Source: Leptodontidium sp. MPI-SDFR-AT-0119 (taxonomy: Eukaryota > Ascomycota > Leotiomycetes > Helotiales > Leptodontidiaceae). Taken from it: 64,000 nucleotides of DNA. The notes under the pieces are model-generated. The model had not been told where the DNA came from. It searched no databases and saw only the letters and a program-made list of their open reading frames with translations. The stretch is from assembly GCA_020726505.1 (NCBI GenBank), contig JAHLEZ010000007.1, positions 744,001-808,000 of the forward strand, given 5' to 3'. The position numbers were made by a program, and so were the translations under genes. Of the stretch, positions 34,855 to 47,679 are shown in pieces (positions within the stretch are counted from its first letter, which is position 1; every line of letters begins with the position of its first letter).

Positions 34855-36609
34855 GGTCATTTGTTGCTCTCTGGGGGTGTAGGATTATGGGATTGTAAAA
34901 TTCGGGGCGTATCATGGCTCGTATGCCGCATCTTTGGGCTTTGTCGCAATGGAAGCAGGCGTTTTTGCTGCTGTATCAATACAGATCTGAGAGAACCCTC
35001 CCGAGGTCCCTGTGTCTATCTCTCACGTGCCAGTATATCAAAGGCATAATAATGTCCAGGAGCAAGGTTTCAGGATGATACCTGGGACACATCACACAAC
35101 ACATCACACCACATTACAGCCACGCAAACGTGCGCCTAAAGCACCAAGGCAATCCCAGGTATTCTTCAACTAACAGATGGAAAATTATTTCGCGGTCTGC
35201 CTGCTAACAGTGATGGTGTCAAATGAGGATCTGCGGTATGACGAAGGATTGAGGGAAGGATTGAGGGCTGAATTTGCCAGCACAGCTAGGTCAGCTGCCG
35301 GTTTATGTTAGGTAGGTATATCGTTCCTTTTATCCAAGATGAGTTGGCAGTCAAGTCAGACTTGAGATTTGAAGCGGAGGATAGTTGAAAGAATAAGGAG
35401 CAGGTCTTGTATTAGAGACCTAAAAAAGGAGAAAAGGTCTCTCCATGCCATGGTATGGATCACGGAGCTGACTAACACGGTTTCATGCGATCTGGAGGTT
35501 GTCGTGTCGTTTAAAGAGAGCCTGCTTGTTACTGTGTAGTAAGATGGGACCGAGAAAGGTAGGTATTCGAATACCTCGTGTGAAGGAAGATCCACCATAA
35601 CGTAATTTCCTTACTGGGATAACTGTTCGTTCTTGCTGCACAGTACAGTAGCTGTGGATTTCTATTGACGGACGTGCTGTTCGTACTTCGTATGCGCCGC
35701 TTGGCTGCTTCTGAAGTAAACACTTGGTAGTTAACTTTCCTGTACCAGTTGATTGATTCAAACGAAAAGAAAGTGAAGGGAAGCTGAGAAGCTGAGCAAA
35801 AAGCCAATCGTAAGAAAAATAATAAATATATCTCGACACAGCAAATCAGAAACATCTTGACTCTACCTCGAGCTTCGCCCCTTTGACAGTCTCCTGCCAA
35901 GCGTTGCTTGACAGGTGCTTGGAAATCTTGAGTGGGTTTGGCGGCTGGCGACACCAGCGGAGGACGGCCGAGCCTGCAGCTAAATCCGTACGCCTGCGAC
36001 GCCAGCGGGCTAAGCCACACTTGAAGTTGTATGGGAGGGTGGGGAAGGAGTTTGATCAACTAACTGCAGCTTCTTCCTTTCACCATCCATCCAACACCAA
36101 CATTCGAAGAACGTACGCTCGTTTTGGTTTTTGACTGACCATTGATTGCATTGATCTCACGATTTGGATTTGCGCAAGAGAAGAAGAAAGAAGGCCGGAG
36201 ACAACGGACGATACCACGATACGATACGGACGATTTCTTACAGAGAAAGATTATTTACATACGAACGAGGGTGGAGCGACCGACCACGGACTTGACTATT
36301 TCCCGACGGACTGGAATTCAGGTTCGGCGCATCTTTGGATCATTGTTGAAGCATTCACGAAATTGAAGACGAAGAGGGAAGGCATACAGCGAGACGGGTG
36401 CTTTGGGAGTCAACAAGACCAAGGGATCGTGAATTACACAAGCGCTGGAATACCTCCGGAATCTGCGGACGGCACACGACCAGCAAACAATCGGAGGGGA
36501 CTGGGGACATAAGTACGGCCCGCGAGATCGAGGGACGAGAACTACCTACAACACACTTGCGCCGTGGTACTCCTACTCGACCTGCTCTGGATGAGCAACT
36601 ACCGCAACG
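34855..36609. other. Long intergenic region, leader of the solute-transporter gene
   Basis: About 1.75 kb. Minor direct repeats: ACACATCACAC(A/C)AC near 35,090-35,120 and GGATTGAGGG twice near 35,245-35,270. The last 500 bp are probably a long 5' leader. No supported gene. Confidence 0.35.
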
Positions 36610-38497
36610 ATGGGTCTCCTTACACTGAACGGCACATGCAATTCCACGCTGGATGAAATGCGAAGTAGGCTTCTGACCCAAAATACCTAAGAGGGAGACA
36701 TGCTAACAAACGCAGTCGGAAGCTCGGAAATACCGATGGTTGGAACGATGACCTTCCATACCATCGGCTTGATTGTCGCGGCTGCTTGCGCTTTCATAGC
36801 TATCCTCCTCTCTTTCTACCTGATCTGGATGCATGCGCTGCATTACACGAAGCCTTACGAGCAGAGACAGTACGTTCCCCCCAAATATCTTATACCTAGC
36901 TAACAGAACCAGTATCATTCGAATCCTCTTCATGATCCCCACCTACGCCGCGGCGTCCTTCCTTCAATTCTACTACTACTGGCACGCCGTCTACTTCCAA
37001 GTAATATGCGACTGCTACGAAGCCTTTGCAATCGCCTCCTTCTTCGCGCTACTCTGCCACTACATCGCTCCCGATCTCCATGAACAGAAGATGTATTTCC
37101 GGAGCATCGAGCCGAAACCTTGGGTCTGGCCTATAACTTGGTTTAAGAGCTGCTGCTGTGGACAGAGAGGACCGTGGAGAACACCTAGGAGCGGCTTGAC
37201 GTGGTTCAATATCATCTGGACGGGTGTGTACCATTACTGCTTTATTCGGGTGTCGATGACAGTCACGGCAGTGGTTACGCAGTATTTTGGGAAATACTGC
37301 GAGTCTTCCAACTCGCCTGTGTTTGCGCATATCTGGGTATGTTCCACACCGCGTTCAATTGAACATAGCTAACACTGTCAGATCCTGGTTATCGAGAGTG
37401 TGGCAGTCACTATTGCCATGTACTGCTTGATCCAGTTTTACGTTCAACTCCGCCATGATCTTGCACCCCATAGTCCATTTCTCAAGGTTCTCGCGATTAA
37501 GCTGGTCATTTTCTTGTCGTTCTGGCAGTCATTCATGATCAGCATTCTTACTTCGTCAACTTTCAATCTGGTCTCCCCTACAGCGAAAATCGCATATCCG
37601 GATCTCAAAGTTGGAATCCCTTCTCTACTTCTCTGTATCGAGATGGCTCTATTCGCCGTTTTGCATCTCTTTGCATTCTCATGGAAACCATACGCCTCTT
37701 CGGCTTCTGGATCAGACTATCCTATGTCACCCATAAAGAATTCGCTTGGACCCAAACAAGGCGGCTTCCTCGGTATCAAGGCATTCGTTGACGCCATGAA
37801 CCCATGGGACTTGGTAAAGGCGTTCGCCAGAGGAATGCGCTGGCTCTTCATCGGAGTCAAACACCGCGAAAACGACACCTCTTACAAATCCTCCTCCTTC
37901 GACATCAACAACCCCCAAAACGGCGACATGTCCCTCCAATCCACCACGCCCGCCAGCTACAAACGCACACAAAACCTGCCCATCGCAGAGGAATTTCGCA
38001 GAAGCAAGTTTGGCATGCCGGGTTTCGCATCAGGGAAGAAGGCGGATGATGAAGGTGCTGGTTTGATAGCACATGCGCAGCCACATCCGCTGAATACAGG
38101 CTCTTCGGGTTATGTTCCAGCGAGGCAGAGATATGATATCAATGGCCAGGATATCAGTAGTGGCGGGACGGTCTATAATACTTATAATCCTGATCGGTCA
38201 CAGACGCCAGCGGGAGATATCGGTATGGCTATTACAAAACCACCGGAACCGTATCAAAGCCACGTTGTGCAACCATATACACCACAACAGCCGTCGGAAG
38301 CATATCTAGATGAGATGAGACAGGATAGGAGGAAGCAGCAGACACCGTCGGAACAATGGGCTAATTCAACTCAACCTTTAGACGCAGAAGATGCGAGGAG
38401 GCCGGTGGTGCATAATGCGCTTTGGGGTGGACAGAATCAGCAGTCATCACAACAATCCCCGAACCCATATCAGCAACATCACCAAAACCAGTTCTGA
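36610..38497 (+). CDS. Organic solute transporter alpha / TMEM184 family protein
   Basis: Four exons: 36610-36664, 36716-36869, 36907-37336, 37382-38497; 584 aa, phases consistent. Seven predicted helices: HTIGLIVAAACAFIAILLSFYLIW, then RILFMIPTYAAASFLQFYYYW, FAIASFFALLCHYIAP, further helices across 36.9-37.7 kb, and the last one around LLLCIEMALFAVLHLFAFSW. Family marks (PF03619): FMIPTYAA, YEAFAIASFFALL, the cysteine patch KSCCCGQRGPW and the run IKLVIFLSFWQSFM. The C-terminal 250 residues are hydrophilic and Gln/Pro/Asn-rich. In animals the family exports organic solutes such as bile acids. The fungal members are mostly uncharacterised and probably sit in vacuolar or plasma membranes. Substrate not predictable. 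Confidence 0.92.
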
Positions 38498-40169
38498 TGA
38501 TACCTTCTGCGGAGTGGAGATGTATATTATAGTGCGAACGATACCATGATACCAGCTTGGGACGTGGAGACGACGGTTGAGGCTGGCACTTAATATTGAC
38601 TGTTGCTGTGCCTGCGGGTGTCGCTGGCGCTTCCCTTGTATACTGTATGTAATATCGCCTGGAATTTGGCTTGGGCGTTGCATTGCATGGCATGGCTGGC
38701 GTATTTGGTATGTGCTAGCTGCTTGCATTGTTCGTATGCATGCATGCAGATCTGGCTTTGGATGGGATGGTGTTCTGGGCGTTTGTCTTTTTGCAGGGCT
38801 TGCAACGTGCAACGTCGAGGTGAGCATTGTCCTTGTTGAGGCCGTAGAGGGAGCTACACGAAGAAAGTCGATTCGCGTTGAGCTTATGAGAGAATGGACA
38901 AGCGTGAGTGCAGATGGATGGGATGGGTCGTGTACTCGTAGAGAGCGTTACGTTAGTTCACTTGAGGTTGGAGGTATAGCTTGGTAGTGAGAGAGAAAGC
39001 AATGCATGGTATTGAAGTACGAAACTTCTTACCTTGGGCATTTGATTGTGACTGTGACTTAAGCCCGTCCTTTTCTTCGGAAAAGTGTAACTATCAATGG
39101 AGAACCCACCAAAATCACGTTCTGGCAACTCGCAGAACCATACACGGAGTACCAGAAGATCTTCCTGAGCAAGGCTTCGGTAGATGTACACGCTTTCTCT
39201 GCGGACTTCATGTTTGTTTGCTAATCTGGGGGTCTGGATACTTTCGCTTCATGATTTCGCGAACCATCACCCGTGATTTCCTAACCCTGATGCTTCATTA
39301 GATTTTTTCCGCGTTAAGTGGAGATCGGCGTCGAGAGATGAGAGGAAGATGTATCATCATGACTTAGTTGATCCACTTGATGCTCCCTTTAATTATAGAC
39401 CGTTCAAATCAGCCAGATCTTTGAGAGAGGTGATGTTGCAAGACAAAGACACGATATGCCGTATTATCGGTGGTATTCAACTTGCTCCCGGACAGATCAG
39501 ATCTGTTAAAAATCCTCAAACAGATCATATCTTTGTCCATACATTTTCGAGGAAGGAGATTACGTAGTTGAAGAATAGCCATTTTGTTTGTTTAACTCGT
39601 TCGTTCAAGGGTGAAGAAATTGACGTCTCGTTGAGAGGTCTGAATAATGCGCGGTCATCATGACTACAGATCACAAGGGGTTTACGCCCCTAGAATTGAG
39701 ACTTCCAAAGGTTAGTTTTCAGATAGCTTTATAAATTCATGCAAGAGCGAGGTTTGAGGATGGATGGTCGATCGAGTCGCACGTTTTTTTCTGCAGTGGC
39801 TTCTAGACTAGAGTATGTACCTAAAGTAAAATTCGCTTTTCTGTTTGAGGGCTTCTGCAGCGTGATTCACGTCATCAAAGAAGAACAAGTTTAATTGGAG
39901 CTGAGTTGATAACGGTCGAATAACGTTTGAAGAAAACAGCGGCACTGTAATTTCAGGTAGCTTCATTGTTGACATGTCGACATAAGCGAGCCCACCATGT
40001 GACAAGTGGAATCAATCATCCAGACTAACAGACAAAAAAACTGTTAGAATGACCAAGAACTGGCCTCTGATTTTCTAAGACGAAAAGGGGGGGGGGGGGG
40101 GGGGTTTCTTTTTTTCTAAGACAACGAGTTTGTTTCAAAGCTTAGATATTTGTAGGAACTTGGAGGTGC
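38498..40169. other. Intergenic region with an 18-base G run
   Basis: About 1.7 kb without a supported gene. It contains 18 consecutive G at 40,087-40,104 next to a T-rich stretch. Short ORFs at 38.6-39.6 kb lack protein character. Confidence 0.4.
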
Positions 40170-40688
40170 TTGGAGGAATCGCTGGATCTATTCTTTGTTT
40201 TTCGATCCATCGCCTTGTACCCAATCCCTATAATATCTAGAGCAAAATCCGAGAGGGTGCCATCAGAATCATCAAGAGACCGTCAAAATGTCTTTTCAGA
40301 TGACCGTCTTCCGGACAACCAACGAGACCATCGCAATCACCTCACCGAGCTTCGACATCTCAGGGACCCACATTACAACACTGGCACAGAGCTCATGAAA
40401 TGCAAGCAGACAAAGTGGTACCTGGCAACCCGAGGAGAAAGACTTCGCACTCTTTCCCATCAGGAGATTTTATGGCGTTCGGAAGATCGCGATAGATCTC
40501 AGAGAGTTCGTATCCTAGAGGTTGCTTTGCAACGTGCTGTTGGAAGAGAGTATTTGTGTGCGAAGATAGCGCTATGCAAAGCTAGAGTGGACATGGTGTT
40601 GTATCGCGCGATTCTGGATACAATCGAGCAAGTGAGAGAATGCTGGGTGAAGAGGAGGAAGAGGGCTGGGGCTAGAAAGTGGGCTTGA
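40170..40688 (+). CDS. Hypothetical basic protein (weak call)
   Basis: An open frame of 172 aa; no family recognised. The last 110 residues are charged and helical-looking (KWYLATRGERLRTLSHQEIL, then VALQRAVGREYLCAKIALCKARVDMVLYRAIL) with a basic C-terminus. That composition is protein-like. The first 40-60 residues are less convincing, and the true start may be internal. No signal peptide or membrane helix. Could be a chance ORF. Confidence 0.3.
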   Translation: MEESLDLFFVFRSIALYPIPIISRAKSERVPSESSRDRQNVFSDDRLPDNQRDHRNHLTELRHLRDPHYNTGTELMKCKQTKWYLATRGERLRTLSHQEILWRSEDRDRSQRVRILEVALQRAVGREYLCAKIALCKARVDMVLYRAILDTIEQVRECWVKRRKRAGARKWA

Positions 40689-41362
40689 GAGCGCAGTTAG
40701 ATGCGAGGGACAGCTTCTGGCGTACTGCTCAGGGCTTGATGATTTATTGAGGGAGGTTTGATTTGGGGGAGGGTGTTTGAGGAGTTGAGTAGCATGTGCA
40801 TGTAATGACAAATTTCCAGAGAACCTCTACCACTACAGCGTCTTATGGGCTAGCCCGTCCCAGACCTGATAATGAATGCTAAATGTTTCGTCACATTTAT
40901 GAATGAAGTCACTTGGTATGGTTTAGAGCAGGAAACAGATAATTAGATGAGAAGTTTGGTGATTTGAGATATAAAGTCGATGGATGTATGGAATAATTAA
41001 GCCATAATTGATTTTATACACCAACTAAAGGGAATAGTAGAAGATGGGAGGACTCTAGTCTCCATAATTCTAAAGGGTTGAGACTGAGAATGTGAACACT
41101 GGTCAAGTTTACTTACTGCCAGAAATCTCTACCTCTCCATTGTTGGCGACGATTGATAAATCTGCGACTAGGCTTTGGGAAGATGTAAACTTGGTACTTG
41201 GCATCGCGGGATAGAGAGGCTCATCTTCAGTAATTCCTGAACCACCATCCTGCACATAACCAAAACTAGCACTGGCTACAGCTGTGGGGAGTGGGGTTGC
41301 CATACTTGTCCTCGAGAATCGCGCCGAAAATGAACTTGCACGCGTAGCAGTCACATCGTGCA
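40689..41362. other. Intergenic, possible 3' exon of the next gene
   Basis: About 670 bp. An 84-aa minus-strand frame at 41,109-41,363 abuts the next ORF and is partly low complexity. It could belong to a longer transcript, but no convincing splice pair was found. Confidence 0.3.
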
Positions 41363-41725
41363 CTATACCACCTTATACGATGGGCACTCGTCAGACAGGG
41401 GCCCATCAAATACGATGATTAGATGATCATCCTCGCTGTGATCGTACTGCTCCTCGGGCTCGTCTGACCAAAGGTCAAAAAAGTCGCTGAGATACCACTC
41501 TCTACACTGGTCGAACCGGCAGACTAAGTCCCGAATTGGACCGTTGTACGTGGGGAACCTTGGGCTCTGGAACCTTGAGTTTTCTGTTTCAACGTATGAC
41601 AAAAAGCCGGACCAGTTTGAGTCAGGATCCTCAGTGGATGAAACCTGCCCATAGCATGGAGAGATTGAAGCTGGCTCGATGATGGTCGGGGATGCCGTGG
41701 TCGTCTGTGACATTTGAAAAGACAT
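41363..41725 (-). CDS. Hypothetical acidic protein, 120 aa
   Basis: Minus-strand ORF. A Thr/Ser-rich N-terminus (MSFQMSQTTTASPTIIEPAS) is followed by an acidic, aromatic-rich segment (SDFFDLWSDEPEEQYDHSED) and a hydrophobic strand (HLIIVFDGPLSD). Composition is protein-like; family not recognised. The C-terminus may continue through a short intron after SYK. Confidence 0.4.
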   Translation of the reverse strand: MSFQMSQTTTASPTIIEPASISPCYGQVSSTEDPDSNWSGFLSYVETENSRFQSPRFPTYNGPIRDLVCRFDQCREWYLSDFFDLWSDEPEEQYDHSEDDHLIIVFDGPLSDECPSYKVV

Positions 41726-42216
41726 GATTGTTGATGCGGAAATAAATGGGAAAGAGGGTGGTCACTTGCCGCAACATATAACTAGCACTCGCCTGCGTCT
41801 TGTTTCTTGTTGTCTCGCGTGCCGTGCTCAATGAAACAATGAAAATAAATCGGCAAGATCCTTTCAATCAGCACAGTTAGTAAATTTGAATAATGAATCT
41901 ATTGAGGAAAAAATTGCTCTTGATGTCTTTCTTCAAGACTCCGAGGCGTTGAAAGGAATGCCTTTGTTCTGACCCTAGTCTATTTGTTGAACGCTTCGTC
42001 GCTTTGGAGGGCGGTATGTCTGCGCTCTTTATGGGGTGGGATGAGGGGACTTGGGCGAGGTTAGAATGATTTTGACTTGAAAATTTAGTAAGTGCTTTGA
42101 GATCGTATGCCAAAGAATATACACAAAAGACGATTAGATTAGTCAATGCTTAAGAATATACAACTGAGATTACAGGAAGGTCGTTTGTCTTCATAATGAC
42201 TTCAAAGAGACTCGAA
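41726..42216. other. Intergenic, no supported gene
   Basis: About 490 bp between the hypothetical acidic protein and the 3' end of the Zn2Cys6 gene. Nothing recognised. Confidence 0.35.
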
Positions 42217-44923
42217 TCACACTCCATCCGTCACCCAGAACCTCTCCCCGCCACCTAGAACTTCGTCCAAGATTTTATCCACGTGTTTACCATTCCAGGG
42301 GTTAGTATCCGGTCTGGTTTCGGTCTGAGGCTGGCCAAAATCGAAGTAATCTAGGTAACTGTTCTTGATTGGTTCCAGCATTGCGGTTTCATCTTCAGTA
42401 GTGACATCTTTCACCAGATCTCCAACGGCGACAGGGGGCATGAGGGACTGTGGAATCGAATGGCTAGGGACGAGCTGGCCGTGACAGTAAAGACGACGAG
42501 GAAGGTCCTCGGTGGTGGGGTACCGTCCAACTGCCAGTGACATATCGACGCTGAACGAGATGCGTAGAAACGCGGCAGGGCTCCTAACAAAGACTTCTAA
42601 CCAGTCTTCAAGATTGGGAGAAGGCCGAGTCAAGGAACTTGAGACACTCGCTTTGTCTTTGATGACTTTCTGTTCTGAGCGGGCGACCTCTATTGATTTC
42701 TTGATGATGTTTCTCGCCGACATAACGCCAGTGTATCGATCGTTACATAGATCCATTGCTTCGTTCAGGAGCCGTAGTTGACGTCGTTTTCCTTCCGCCC
42801 TTGCATTAGTAGCCGAGATGTTTTGCAGATCCATGGAGTGTAGGACTATTGGCAGAGCCAGGTATGCGGCACTATGACTGTCAGCAGAGAATAAATAGAA
42901 CGGCAATGGGTGAAACATACACGCTCACTGGAAGATACTTTGCAACGTCCAACTGAACAAAGGCTCGGACCGTTTCTGAAATGCTGGCTACAGACATGTG
43001 AAGTTCACTTCCGAGCTGCTTCATGCGAAGGTCGTGCAGTTTCGAGTCATCCGCTTGCAATATGAAGGATTCCAATTGGCAAAGTGCTGCTCTCGCAGAC
43101 CTGAGATTCCATCAACCACCGATAATTTTGCTCCATGGAAGGAAACTAGAACTTACTGGAAATACATGGATGTCAAACCACTGTAGAGCATGACAGACTT
43201 GTGCTTCTTCGACCATGCCCCCGGTACCACACACTCATTGAAGCGAGAATGCCAGGAATCTAAATTTTCTTTACACGACTCGATCTTCTTGGGCATGGAC
43301 ATAAGATCATTATAATCGAGTTTGTCGAAAGACAGAAATCCGTTTGCGGGGTAGACATATGAGAGGGCATCTGTCAACTCAACAGCAAGGTCTAACTGTG
43401 CCAAGAATATTCGGGCAAGATCTCGTTTGGTCTCTGCATCATAAACGCACGAGCTTTCGAATTCCCGCTCTAGATCTTTCTCGGACAGTCTGGGGGTAGT
43501 AAAATCGAAGTTCTCTCTTGTGATCTGGATCGAACGCCGCACTCCAAGTGGAAGGATCCTATCCCGTAGGATGATGCACCTAAACCATGTTAGCTCGAAT
43601 GAACTCTTGCAAGATTTTTGAAGTGGCCAAGTACCACCAAAGCCTCTTTCTATTCAAGCGTTCTTCAGTTGAAATCGTGGAATCTTGGTCATACATGGCA
43701 ACATTTGCTGCATTCGCGAACTGAATAGCGAGTCTTAGCCACGAAGAGTTGGCCATCTTGGTTGATGGTCAGCTAAGTTATGGAACGATCCAGCAATCTG
43801 GAGGTGAACTTACAGGTTCTCGCTCTGAGGAGTAGTATGCTAACAATAGTGCTCCTTGGGAAAGCCCTATAGGGTCTGACGTTGTATCGAAATCGTGCAG
43901 TAGCTTCGCCCGGCGATAGAAACAAGTTCGTGCTTCAACCACAGTCTGAAATCCCATTTGGTGGGCGGTATTCGCTGAGATATACTGAACAACATCAGCA
44001 GAAATCTTTATGAACAATGTGTCTGAACTTACTCCGCAGCTCACAAACAACATGGCTCTGAAAACAAACAATGGTATTTTTTGGCCGCCGCTTCGTCTCC
44101 GGTTGTTTTCACGTGGAAAATACATCTCCCAAAACGAACGCTCATCAATGACCGGAAGGACCGGATGTACATGAAGAAAGTATTCTCTGACAAGATCATC
44201 AAGTACAGGTCTCGCAGGGAGATGAAAACATCCTTTGAACTCGAGGAACTTGAAGTCCTCTGGGGCAATATGCGAAAACGTTTCGGCCTCTATGAAATCA
44301 AAATAAGAATAAATCATATCCGGATGGAGGCTGGAAGGGTTTGGAGAGAAACTAGAACAGGGATTTAGTCCAGAAGCGAAAGGATTGTTGATGATAGGTC
44401 TGGTCTGGTCCCCAAAGGATGGGAATGGAGTGAGAGTTGCTGATGCATCTGCAAGGACTGGATTTGCCCCCAGGGTCTCAGCTGGATCACAATCCTGGAC
44501 ATCGTCCACCCGCTCTATTGGCTTGATACGCACTCTTTTTCTGTTCCGGGATACTGATTAGTCCTCTTCGACAGCGAGACCTGTTGAGAAACTGACCCAG
44601 CGCGAATCACGCATCCAATACCATCAAGACGACAATTGGTACAGGTGTTCCCCCGGCTCAACACGTCGCAACGAACCTTTCTTTACACAATAATCAGTCC
44701 AATCCCAGATCATATCATGTTCAAAATACCTCTTATGACATGCAACGCAAGCCTTTCGAGCACGTCTCCGGATTACGCGACCACTGGGAGTCACATCGTG
44801 AGTACTGGTAGCATCACATACTTTCTCGGGTCCCGGCTCTTGGGCCTCGTCGTCGTCGCCTGATTCCGGTGTCGATTGGTCGAAGACAAAGTCCGCCAAC
44901 TGGTTGAAATCGTCGATATCCAT
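42217..44923 (-). CDS. Zn(II)2Cys6 transcription factor (fungal_trans domain), CTF1-like
   Basis: Eight exons: 44923-44730, 44680-44597, 44540-44033, 43984-43814, 43756-43635, 43579-43157, 43100-42921, 42877-42217; 780 aa, all phases fit. The binuclear zinc cluster at residues 59-88 (ACVACHKRKVRCD, then CTNCRLDGIGC; Cx2Cx6Cx8Cx2Cx6C) is assembled from two exons. An acidic N-terminus precedes it. The regulatory middle-homology domain (PF04082) runs from about 170 to 480: LDDLVREYFLHVHPVLPVID, then FVFRAMLFVSCG, ISANTAHQMGFQT and RKRLWWCIILRDR. This lay-out resembles cutinase transcription factor 1 and fatty-acid-responsive regulators, but the target pathway cannot be read from sequence. It is divergent from an MFS pump gene 759 bp away, the classic arrangement of a regulator and its transporter. 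Confidence 0.9.
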
Positions 44924-45682
44924 GATTTGATGAGAAAGTGCCAGGGGGGAGTGTTGTGTAACTTCTGCTACCCCGCTATACAGCAATGCGAAGTGTATAG
45001 AGCCCCCGCTGTCTGTATTTGAGAATCTGAACTTGATAGCGTCACTGCTCACGAGACAAGGGATTTCAAGTGGGAGTGCACGATCCGTAGCACCTCACGT
45101 TATGATTGAGAAGCTTCGATGATCAGCTCCGCATTTTTCTCCAGGTCGTTCTCCAGCTTCACGCCAAGAATGCGGGGTGCGGGGGATTCTCGAAAGCTAC
45201 CTCCAGCTTTGCCGATGTTCCATGGCAAGTTCGGCTAGGACTCAAGTGTGAGCCGTGATTGGCTGGCAGTACCTCTGTTTGACTTTGCGGTCAATAATAT
45301 CTTCTACTGTACAGAGTTAGTTTAGCGGAGGATACCTTGTCGAAGTTGCTCTAATAGACGATCAAAAATCCGACCATCTGGTAGAGATGAGCCAGTAGAG
45401 AGAGAATGCGGGGAAAGTAAGGCTTAAGTAGGTTTTCGGGAAATTAATACTTACCTTGGTATTCGGGAAAGCAGAGCTTGCTCTCGAAGTCCAAGCGGCT
45501 GGGAAGAGATAGGTAAATAGATAGTTGAAATAGAGGCCATGTTCCTTTACCACGTCATCTCTTTTTTTCTCCAACTTCTCCTTCTAGTCCTTCCCAGTAG
45601 CTGTTCCTCTCTCTCGCAGCGACCTTCAAAAGACTCTTCAACTTTAACATTATACCAGTGAAAATTCTTGCATCAGATCACA
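44924..45682. promoter_or_regulatory. Shared divergent promoter, Zn2Cys6 regulator and MFS pump
   Basis: 759 bp between two start codons pointing apart. The MFS side has a pyrimidine-rich leader (45,550-45,625). I did not find a clear paired CGG element. Co-regulation is inferred from orientation. Confidence 0.4.
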
Positions 45683-47679
45683 ATGGTGTCTTCAGAGGAC
45701 GAGAAAGAGTTCAACCAAAACGATCCTTCGAAAGCTCACATCGAGTCCTATTCCCAGAATGAAAACACCACCGCAAGATGGAGTACCCGTCAGATAATCG
45801 CTACAGTTTCTCTATCCATTCTGTGGGTTGGTAGGTTTAGCAAAGCGACGACTTTATATGCATCCACGCTCACGGTTTTCAGGTTCCCAAGTGCCACTTT
45901 ACTTCACAGGTGGTATGCTATCGTACATGGCTGCTGACCTTGGGGGAGTGGCTTTGACCTCTTCGAGCTGGATTCCAGTCTGCAATACACTTGCCGTTGC
46001 CTCGGTCGCACCGTTCTCAGGATACTTGACTGATATCTTCGGTCGACGAAACATCACACTCATTGGATCAATTTTGATTATGGTTGGAATCGTTGTGGTC
46101 GGCACTGCACATCATTTTGGACAAGCGGTGGCTGGAATGTCAATTGCGGGAGCTGGAGCCGGGATTGGAGAGCTCACAGCTCTTGGTGGGTACGTACATC
46201 TTCAGTCTTCAAGATCTTATCGCTAACATCTCAAGTGTTGCCGAACTTGTTCCCGTCAAGCATCGTGGTCTCTACCTTGGAGGAATCGTCTCCTTCTTGA
46301 TCCCGTTCACCCCTTACGTTCTATATTCTCAGCTCCTCTCAACGAGAACTGCCCAAGGCTGGCGATGGTGTTATTGGATATCTCTGTAAGATCTCCCACC
46401 CAGCTGGCCCTCACTACGGTTGCTAAGCAGACAGGATATATAATTTCGTCGCTTTCGTGGGAATGGTGTTCACTTACTTCCCGGAAAGGCATATTGTGAT
46501 CGAGAAGGAGAGCAAGATGGAGACACTGAAGAAGATAGATTGGCTGGGTGCCGTTCTCTCCATCACTGGAATCGCATTATTGTAAGTCTTCCCACCCCTG
46601 AGAAGACGCATGGATTTCGGCTGATTTGACATGCAGCCTTGTCGCACTTCAAGCGGGGGGATACACACATCCTTGGAAGTCTGCATACGTGTTGGCACAA
46701 CTCATCATTGGGATTCTGCTTATCATCGCTTTCATAATCTGGGAATGGAAAGGAGCGAAAGTCCCGATGGTTCCACGCGAGCTTTTCCAGGGGCAGCAAA
46801 CCATTGGAGTTACATTTCTGCTCCTCTTCGTTGCCGGGATGAACTTCTATTCCCTCATCAACTGTACGTGACACTGATTTGGAGAACATTTGATTCGGGT
46901 CACTCACATTCTCTAGTTTTCCCTCTGACATTCTCCGCTGTCTATGCCCCGGATCCAGTACAAGTTGGCCTCAAAGGTCTCGGATATGGTATCAGTGTAA
47001 CAGCGGGAGCGGCGATCATCAACTGGGCTTTGTCCATCTTCAAGAATCATAATCGAGAGCTCATGATAGCTTGTTGTATCGTAATGAGTGAGTCCCGACA
47101 TCCCATAAAGTACAAGGGTAACTGGCTAAGAAAAGAGTAGCGGCATTCGGTGGTGCACTTGCTGTGGTAAATCCAACAAATCCCAAAACGGCTGTCGCCC
47201 TGGGAACCATTGCAGGATTTGGAGTTGGCGGTGTTCTAGTTCCACCATCTACGATCGCTATCACGGTTTGCTCGGACAGGCTTATAGCCACGACAGTTGC
47301 TCTCTCGCTGTCCATCCGTGTCATCGGAGGCTCGATCGGATACACAATCTACTTCAATATCTTCGGCGAAAAGCTCAAGAAGGTTCTTCCTACGTACGTC
47401 GCGGGCGCTGTTGTTAAAGCTGGTCTTCCTGAGTCGGATGTCATGGGGTTCGTTGGAACGTTCTTGACGGATCCGATGAGCATCATGAGTGCGCCTGGAG
47501 CTACTCCTGCGATTATTGCTGCCGCAACAAGAGGGTCGCAAGATGCTTACTCGTATGCTTTGAAATATGTCTGGTATACCTCGGTTGCTTTTGGAGTTGT
47601 AGCTATCGTGGCTGCTTGCTTTTTGGGGAACAATCGGAAGTATTTGACGGATCGGGTTGCTGCAAAGATCAGAAATTGA
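45683..47679 (+). CDS. MFS efflux pump, TRI12/siderophore-type (14 helices)
   Basis: Seven exons: 45683-45830, 45883-46189, 46236-46385, 46435-46581, 46637-46863, 46917-47087, 47138-47679; 563 aa, phases consistent. A charged N-terminus of about 35 aa precedes the helices. DHA2-type features: SSSWIPVCNTLAVASVAPFSGYLTDIFGRRN, motif C-like AGAGAGIGELTALGG, and VAELVPVKHRGLYLG, typical of the fungal trichothecene efflux (TRI12, PF06609) and siderophore carriers. About 14 helices. Exports or imports a small organic molecule using proton motive force; substrate unknown. Divergent from a Zn2Cys6 regulator, which may control it. An ATG 15 bases upstream is in frame. Confidence 0.9.

Noticed and set aside
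35529..36059. 176-aa minus-strand ORF upstream of the solute-transporter gene
   Set aside because: Low-quality composition in a region better explained as promoter and leader.
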